Shown in pieces: positions 59,885-64,000 of a DNA stretch of 64,000 nt; positions within the stretch are counted from its first letter, which is position 1, and each line of letters opens with the position of its first letter. The notes beneath the pieces were generated by a model, which ran no database searches, was not told where the DNA came from, and saw only the letters and a list, made by a program, of their open reading frames with translations. Source of the DNA: a virus; IMG/VR virus record IMGVR_UViG_3300047469_000312, positions 62,001-126,000 of that record, one strand, 5' to 3'. Position numbers and translations under genes: made by a program.

Positions 59885-60120
59885 CCCTCCTCTCAGATAC
59901 CACATTCTGTGAGGAACATGCACGGCGTTTGTAGGAGTTCGACAGACGACTGGGCTTTTTAGCGTGAGCAGGGACTGCCTTGTCAGGCCGTCTCCTGCTT
60001 TCGCTAGAAAATCTATTTATGCCGTTGTTCCGTTAGGGAATAGATGAGTCATGTCTAGTAAATTCTATCCAGACACGGCATTTTGTAGAAGAGTACGACC
60101 CTTATAACTGACAAGAAACC
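59885..60120 (+). other. 236-base gap with three potential RNA structures, no gene
   Basis: The longest gene-free stretch. It holds a one-mismatch hairpin near 59886-59912 (CCTCTCAGA with TCTGTGAGG); a long hairpin at 59961-60005 built of AGCG/CGCT, AGCAGG/CCTGCT, GAC/GTC and GCCT/AGGC around TGTC; and a two-helix fold at 60020-60080 closed by TGCCGT/ACGGCA with inner GG-ATAGA/TCTAT-CC and followed by TTTT. TTTATGCCG at 60017 lies between the second and third. It may be a terminator plus a structured leader or a small RNA. Confidence 0.45.
60018..60021 (+). promoter_or_regulatory. candidate late promoter TTTATGCCG
   Basis: Same core as at 14651, 32070 and 46352, here after a long hairpin and about 100 bases before the ATG of 60121. 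A transcript from here would start with the TGCCGT helix of the 60020-60080 fold. Confidence 0.4.
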
Positions 60121-60768
60121 ATGGCCGCTAATCACGGGGCACGTAATACGCACGGCATGTCACGAGACCGACTGTACTGGCGCTGGATGGGGATTCACGC
60201 CAAGTGCTACCGTGAAGAGAACCAAAGCTACAAGCGCTACGGTGCGAGGGGAATTATCGTTGAGTGGGACTGGCATCGGGATAACAATCTCGGGCTGCAG
60301 AACTTCCTCAACTGGCTGACTGAGAAATTGCAAGAACAGGGTAATCCTGAGAAGTACGCAGTCGTGCTTGATGATCAGTCGAAGAACTTCGGACCCGGCA
60401 ACTGCCTGGTGCGTAGTCATCAGTTCGCTATCCAGCGGCGCGAGCACAATGCGTTCAGTCCTGCTAAAGTGATCGAGATGCGCCAATACAAACGAGCGTA
60501 TCCGGAGGCCACACTGGAGCAGATGGCTGAACTATTCGGGGGGTCCGCTTCAGGCGTCTCACGAGTACTGTCGGGCGTAGATTACGCCAACCTGAATGAG
60601 ATTGCACCACCCATTGACGTCGACCAAATAAGAAAGGGGATTAAAGCGACGCACGGAAAACGCCGTAAGGCGAAGAAGCCTGCCCAAGAAAATAAACCTG
60701 ATCCCAACCCACCGACGACCGTTCGCCGTCTATACCGAAGCGGACAACTCATGGTAGTAATTGAATAA
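60121..60768 (+). CDS. HNH-type endonuclease-like DNA-binding protein with HTH, 215 aa
   Basis: Residues ~17-95 show RLYWRWMGIHAKCY, SYKRYGARGIIVEWDW, then VVLDDQSKNFGPGNCLVRSH. This matches a common phage/bacterial family (Y-x-x-W-x-x-M...C-Y...Y-G-x-R-G-I...W...G-N-C) related to HNH homing proteins. A helix-turn-helix-like segment follows (YPEATLEQMAELFGGSASGV), then a Lys/Pro-rich tail. The catalytic His/Asn set is not obvious, so it may bind rather than cut. The ribosome site is weak; ATG at 60157 is an alternative start. Confidence 0.5.
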   Translation: MAANHGARNTHGMSRDRLYWRWMGIHAKCYREENQSYKRYGARGIIVEWDWHRDNNLGLQNFLNWLTEKLQEQGNPEKYAVVLDDQSKNFGPGNCLVRSHQFAIQRREHNAFSPAKVIEMRQYKRAYPEATLEQMAELFGGSASGVSRVLSGVDYANLNEIAPPIDVDQIRKGIKATHGKRRKAKKPAQENKPDPNPPTTVRRLYRSGQLMVVIE

Positions 60769-60790
60769 GCATCTTCTCGGGGATAACAAG

Positions 60791-61474
60791 ATGTTTGGCT
60801 TCTTTGTGTGGTTTCGTGTAGCGGTAGTAGTTGCAACTGTGTGGATGTTGGTCAGTGCGCGGGCGTCGCATCCGAGCCATCTCCTCACCTTCTTGGCTGG
60901 CATGGCGCTGCTCAGTCTTCTCTCCGATGAGAAGCTCAAGCGGTGGTTCGTTCTACCCGAACCGCCCCGTGCTGTCAAGGTTCCAGATCACGACGGGGCT
61001 TCTCCTGGTCTGGAATGTTTGATTGGTAGTCCGGACGAGTTCAAGGAACATCGTGCGGACCTGTACGACGAAGAGCGCATCGTGGGTTCCGCGGTGCTGC
61101 ACTACGGTACGGGTCAGATCTGGGCAGTCGAGGCGCCTGGACGCCATCATCATGTCCTCTGGGCCATGGACATGCTGAAGGTTCCGCACGCGTATCACCG
61201 AGACCAGGGCTTTCTCACGAATTGGGGACGTTACGTCGACCGGAAAGAAGCAGCACTGATCGCCGCCGCGGCCAATCAGTTGCTCGATAAACAATTTACT
61301 CCGCCCGAACTCTTCAGTGAAGACGTTTGGGTGACACCCCCGTGGGAGAACAAGTATGACGGCAGTAGCAGTACCGAAGGACTACACCAGCCCGCAGTGG
61401 GACAGCACGACGCAGCGTGGGGACTGGAAGAACTACATCAACGAGGGGCTTCAGAAGGTCTGGGCGTCGTTTAA
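60791..61474 (+). CDS. membrane-anchored hypothetical protein with overlapping tail, 227 aa
   Basis: The ATG at 60791 follows GGGGA; an in-frame TTG at 60761 is less likely. One or two hydrophobic segments (~1-20 and ~28-45) precede a soluble domain with IVGSAVLHYGTGQIWAVEAP, GRHHHVLWAMDMLKV and GFLTNWGRYVDRKEAALIAA, a pattern I associate with small phage proteins that usually end near LFSEDVW. Here the frame continues ~40 more codons in a low-complexity tail that overlaps 61356 by 119 bases. The tail may be accidental. Confidence 0.5.
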   Translation: MFGFFVWFRVAVVVATVWMLVSARASHPSHLLTFLAGMALLSLLSDEKLKRWFVLPEPPRAVKVPDHDGASPGLECLIGSPDEFKEHRADLYDEERIVGSAVLHYGTGQIWAVEAPGRHHHVLWAMDMLKVPHAYHRDQGFLTNWGRYVDRKEAALIAAAANQLLDKQFTPPELFSEDVWVTPPWENKYDGSSSTEGLHQPAVGQHDAAWGLEELHQRGASEGLGVV

Positions 61475-61541
61475 CGCCGCGCAACAGATGCTGATTGCCG
61501 TGAACGCGCAAGAACACGCGGACAAAGAAGAGCAGGAATAA
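61356..61541 (+). CDS. small hypothetical protein overlapping 60791, 61 aa
   Basis: The ATG follows GGGAG by six bases. The product is soluble, helical and acidic (RGDWKNYINEGLQKVWASFN), with protein-like composition, unlike the overlapping tail of the preceding frame. The next gene starts four bases after its stop with AGGA inside its end. I consider it the better-supported of the two overlapping frames in 61356-61474. Confidence 0.55.
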   Translation: MTAVAVPKDYTSPQWDSTTQRGDWKNYINEGLQKVWASFNAAQQMLIAVNAQEHADKEEQE

Positions 61542-61545
61542 CGTC

Positions 61546-61908
61546 ATGCCCTACCATGAGTCGATGAGCAGGCTCGACCACGAACGTATCGTGGCAGACC
61601 TCGAAGGCAGCCTCAATAAGCTGCTTGCTGAGAACCTCGAGCTGCGTGCCCGCAACAACGACCTCACGGTCTTCCTGGATGCGTACCAGCGCGACTGTCG
61701 TCGTACGCTCGATGCGGCGCATTACTACAGCCAGGATATTCCGGGACTCGTTGGCACCACCGGAGAAGATGCGGTCTACTATTTGGCGTTTCTGTATCTG
61801 AACGCCATGGCAGGACCCCGCGCTCGCAAGCTCACCGCCATGGACGGGCGTCGTCAATTCAAGCGTCAAGCCAAGCGTCGCGTGAAGTACACCATCAGAC
61901 GGGGATAA
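61546..61908 (+). CDS. hypothetical protein with coiled coil, 120 aa
   Basis: AGGA precedes the ATG. Residues ~8-45 are a charged coiled coil (VADLEGSLNKLLAENLELRA). The middle is aromatic and the end basic (RRQFKRQAKRRVKYTIRRG), suggesting nucleic-acid contact. No family recognised. Confidence 0.5.
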   Translation: MPYHESMSRLDHERIVADLEGSLNKLLAENLELRARNNDLTVFLDAYQRDCRRTLDAAHYYSQDIPGLVGTTGEDAVYYLAFLYLNAMAGPRARKLTAMDGRRQFKRQAKRRVKYTIRRG

Positions 61909-61911
61909 GAA

Positions 61912-62241
61912 GTGACGAAGCTTTTGAGTAAAGTGCTTTCTCAAGAGGAAGCCGATGCTTTCGCTGAGACGGCGGTGCGCACCAAAGCCCGCGAACTGTT
62001 GGAGCTCGCTGATGAGCTCGGCCTGAAAGTCACGATCGATCTCGTGCCGAACCAGCCGCTCTCGACCGCGGATGCGAAACCCCGAGTGGACTTACGTCGC
62101 AAGCGTATCCTGCTCGATAAGGGTGCGTACCTCTTCACTGATCCGGACGTGGTCAAGAAGGTTGTGACCAAAGCGTTCCCGATTGATCAGTTGCAGCACA
62201 TCGCCTTCAAGACGGAAATGAAGCTGAAGCGCGAGCAATAA
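61912..62241 (+). CDS. hypothetical protein, GTG start, 109 aa
   Basis: GTG at 61912 lies three bases after the previous stop with GGGGATAAG upstream. Helical N-terminal half (QEEADAFAETAVRTKARELL), strand-rich middle (LKVTIDLVPN, RILLDKGAYLF) and basic C-terminus. No motif. It is followed by a hairpin at 62248. Confidence 0.5.
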   Translation: MTKLLSKVLSQEEADAFAETAVRTKARELLELADELGLKVTIDLVPNQPLSTADAKPRVDLRRKRILLDKGAYLFTDPDVVKKVVTKAFPIDQLQHIAFKTEMKLKREQ

Positions 62242-62247
62242 CACGTA

Positions 62248-62269
62248 CCCAGGGGCTACGGTCCCTGGG
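62248..62269 (+). terminator. UACG-loop hairpin
   Basis: CCCAGGG pairs with CCCTGGG; inside, GC-TACG-GT extends the stem by wobble. A T run (TTTTTTT) begins 13 bases later. It precedes 62299, which lacks a clear ribosome site. Confidence 0.65.
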
Positions 62270-62298
62270 ACAAGACCACGACTTTTTTTGGCATTACC

Positions 62299-63489
62299 AT
62301 GACTTACAGCGAAATGGTGGGACAACTCAAAAGCACCATCGAAGAAGATGGCCATAGTGCCTCGGCGATGGTGACGCTGGAGCTTATCGAGCTTCTGCGA
62401 AGCGGCATGAAGAAGCCCGAACCGCAGTTGGAGAGTTTGGCCAAGTCGCTGAATAGCCATATCGTCGCCATGGCGCAGCACAAGTGGAGCGTGGCGAAGT
62501 ACTTCTCGGGCCGTGGTCCGATTGCCAACAAGCTGCGCGACTATGCAGCTATCAGTCGTCATTTCTCGATGGGGATTTTCAAGCTCGAAGACAAGCTGAA
62601 GAAGTTTGACTTCCAGCCGGTGACGGACGACGCGGATCGCTCGAAGGCGTTCCGGGTGTGGCTCGAAGAAGCAGCGATGAATGCCTTCGGTACTTACCAC
62701 GACATCGAGCTGCCGCTGCCTTACATCCCCGGTATCGAAGTGGGTCTGCCCTCGGGCATCCACCGTACGAACCCGGAATCGTACGCAGCCGGGGCCGAGA
62801 GCCCGCAATGGCTGGTACTGGCCGCTGACCTCGAGAACGGCCTGAAGGCGCGCTACATCGTGCGGCGGGACCATCGTGCGGTGTTGCTGTACTGGCACCC
62901 GCATGAAGAAGTCTGGCTGGCTGATCCGGGCGAGACGATCTTCCCTGGCGTGCTGGAAGCGTTTGCTCTCGAGTGGGAGAAGCTCGCCAACAAGAGTGGC
63001 TACACGGCGGAGAAGCCCGTGGATGTCGAGGCGAACCTCGCTGAGCTGCACACGAAGATGAACCAGGTCTTCGATGCCGAAGAGAAGCTCCCGGATGTCA
63101 CCCAGCATTATGTCCGCAACGACGACGGTCTGTCTTCGTTTGTCCGCATCCAGGTCGAAGACTATATCCTCACCTTCATGAACACGAAGGGCCAGTGGGC
63201 AAGCCGCAATATCTTACTCTCGGTGAATGGGGCTGGACCGTACAACATGCGTGTGCAGTGGAGTGACCTGCGCGAATTCACCCGCCAGGAAGTCTTCAAG
63301 CAAGCGCACCTGGTGCTCGACGGGCTAATCCAGCAGTACATTAGCGTGCCGGAAGAACCAGCGCCCTTGCCGCAGGCGCCTGAGATGGCTGACACCGTCG
63401 CTGAAGTGCAGACGCAACTCGCTTCTGAAACCCCGGACTATACGCCGGTGTACCTGAAGCTGCAGCGTCAAGCGAAGAAGGAAAAGTAA
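62299..63489 (+). CDS. hypothetical protein, 396 aa
   Basis: There is no obvious Shine-Dalgarno before the ATG (TTTTTTTGGCATTACC), unusual here. The N-terminal ~110 residues are helical (VTLELIELLRSGMKK; LDKLKKFDF-like), the middle is alpha/beta (GIEVGLPSGIHRTNPESY; VRRDHRAVLLYWHPHEEVW), and the C-terminus is Pro/Glu-rich and flexible. No catalytic motif. It overlaps the next ATG by one base. Confidence 0.5.
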   Translation: MTYSEMVGQLKSTIEEDGHSASAMVTLELIELLRSGMKKPEPQLESLAKSLNSHIVAMAQHKWSVAKYFSGRGPIANKLRDYAAISRHFSMGIFKLEDKLKKFDFQPVTDDADRSKAFRVWLEEAAMNAFGTYHDIELPLPYIPGIEVGLPSGIHRTNPESYAAGAESPQWLVLAADLENGLKARYIVRRDHRAVLLYWHPHEEVWLADPGETIFPGVLEAFALEWEKLANKSGYTAEKPVDVEANLAELHTKMNQVFDAEEKLPDVTQHYVRNDDGLSSFVRIQVEDYILTFMNTKGQWASRNILLSVNGAGPYNMRVQWSDLREFTRQEVFKQAHLVLDGLIQQYISVPEEPAPLPQAPEMADTVAEVQTQLASETPDYTPVYLKLQRQAKKEK

Positions 63490-63839
63490 TGCTCGCCTTC
63501 TTCCATCACTCCGCGGCTACTCTCCTGTACCTGTTGATCTTCGGTCACTTTGTGGCTGATTATCCGCTCCAGGGACCGTACCTCAGTGAAGCGAAGAATC
63601 CCGATAGTGCGTTGGGTCAGAACGGCGTGTGGAAACATGCGCTGTTCGCCCATGCGTACATTCAGTCCGGATTCGTCTTGCTCTTTACCGGCTCGATGCA
63701 TTGTGCGGTGATTGAGCTGGTGGCGCACGCGTTCATCGACTACGGCAAGTGCAAGAAGTACATCACCTATAACACCGACCAGGCACTACACATCGCCTGC
63801 AAGGTCCTTTACCTCTTTGTGGTGTTTGGTCAGTTATGA
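63489..63839 (+). CDS. DUF3307-like membrane protein, 116 aa
   Basis: It starts within the previous stop (TAATG). The motif FGHFVADYPLQGPYLSEAKN near residues 18-37, a central hydrophobic stretch and AHAFIDYGKCKKY near 80-92 match DUF3307 (H-x-x-x-D-x-x-L-Q...K...H-x-x-x-D-x-x-K), a polytopic family found in bacteria and phages without a known role. About three hydrophobic segments. It overlaps the last, partial gene by four bases. Confidence 0.7.
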   Translation: MLAFFHHSAATLLYLLIFGHFVADYPLQGPYLSEAKNPDSALGQNGVWKHALFAHAYIQSGFVLLFTGSMHCAVIELVAHAFIDYGKCKKYITYNTDQALHIACKVLYLFVVFGQL

Positions 63840-64000
63840 ACTCCCAACTCAAAGTCTACGACGTCGACCCGGTGTTTGGACGACATGCGAAAGACGGCAA
63901 GATTACCCACTCGATGCGAGTCGGCTACACCACCTTTCGTCCCGGTATTGCCGTGACTACGGTGCTCGATGCAGCTGCGCGGCGTTACGAGATGTCGATG
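63836..64000 (+). CDS. N-terminal part of a gene cut by the window edge, at least 55 aa
   Basis: ATGA overlaps the stop of 63489. The visible part (MNSQLKVYDVDPVFGRHAKD...) is soluble, with a strand-rich segment (HSMRVGYTTFRPGIAVTTVL) and runs in frame to the right edge. Nothing in it identifies a family. Confidence 0.6.
   Translation, partial: MNSQLKVYDVDPVFGRHAKDGKITHSMRVGYTTFRPGIAVTTVLDAAARRYEMSM

Noticed and set aside
59920-60010. Possible tRNA in the 59.9-60.0 kb gap
   Set aside because: The hairpins do not make a cloverleaf: no GGTTCRA-type T arm and no consistent acceptor stem. The region is better read as hairpins.

Overview
The window reads as one contiguous piece of a large-genome ('jumbo') tailed bacteriophage, probably a myovirus related to the phiKZ-like phages. 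This placement rests on gene content and signals, not on a database match. Genes are packed with 1-4 base overlaps, strong AGGAG-type ribosome sites and no long gaps; the longest stretch without a gene is 236 bases, at 59885-60120. Codons favour C/G third positions throughout, so long antisense shadow frames are common, and a moderately GC-rich proteobacterial host (Ralstonia/Burkholderia-like) is plausible but not proven. No capsid, portal, terminase or polymerase gene is recognisable here, and I see no tRNA, rRNA, CRISPR array, integrase, insertion sequence or replication origin.

Region 1 (1-14.6 kb): virion genes. Two leftward genes end at the left edge; everything else runs rightward. Three consecutive paralogues (4045, 6417, 7798) share an amphipathic Trp-containing helix module and look like internal head ('inner body') proteins. 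Four large structural proteins follow (9250-14332), one of them perhaps baseplate-hub-like.

Region 2 (14.7-33.2 kb): an unusual 18.5-kb array of 18 genes assembled from a few modules: a ~160-residue domain here called A (12 copies), a ~110-residue C-terminal domain B (7 copies), a second family C starting M-x-[LI]-[RH]-[AD]-[LF]-W/I (5 copies), and LamG/concanavalin-like domains (5 copies) attached in different places. One gene carries eight exact-length 17-residue repeats. These are most simply virion surface or fibre proteins that diversified by duplication and module shuffling.

Region 3 (33.3-64 kb): mostly non-structural genes. Nucleotide supply is covered by thymidylate kinase, a dihydrofolate reductase fused to Nudix and LysM-like domains, thioredoxin and thymidylate synthase. 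A possible RNA-repair or tRNA-editing set consists of a P-loop kinase-like protein, an RlaP-type nucleotidyltransferase and a Thg1-like tRNA(His) guanylyltransferase. There are also a membrane-anchored BCS1-like AAA ATPase, DUF4262-, DUF1653- and DUF3307-like proteins, an HNH-like/HTH protein, many small membrane proteins and many genes of unknown function.

Transcription signals are unusually legible. Many units end in hairpins with UUCG or UACG tetraloops, and several are followed within a few bases by TATG in the context TATG(C/A)CG, reminiscent of phiKZ late promoters. Two near-identical 17-base elements, TATATTACAAACCTAGC at 37658 and a one-mismatch copy at 33276, precede the early/metabolic genes and resemble phiKZ early promoters. 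Together they suggest that late expression dominates left of 33.2 kb and early/middle expression right of it.
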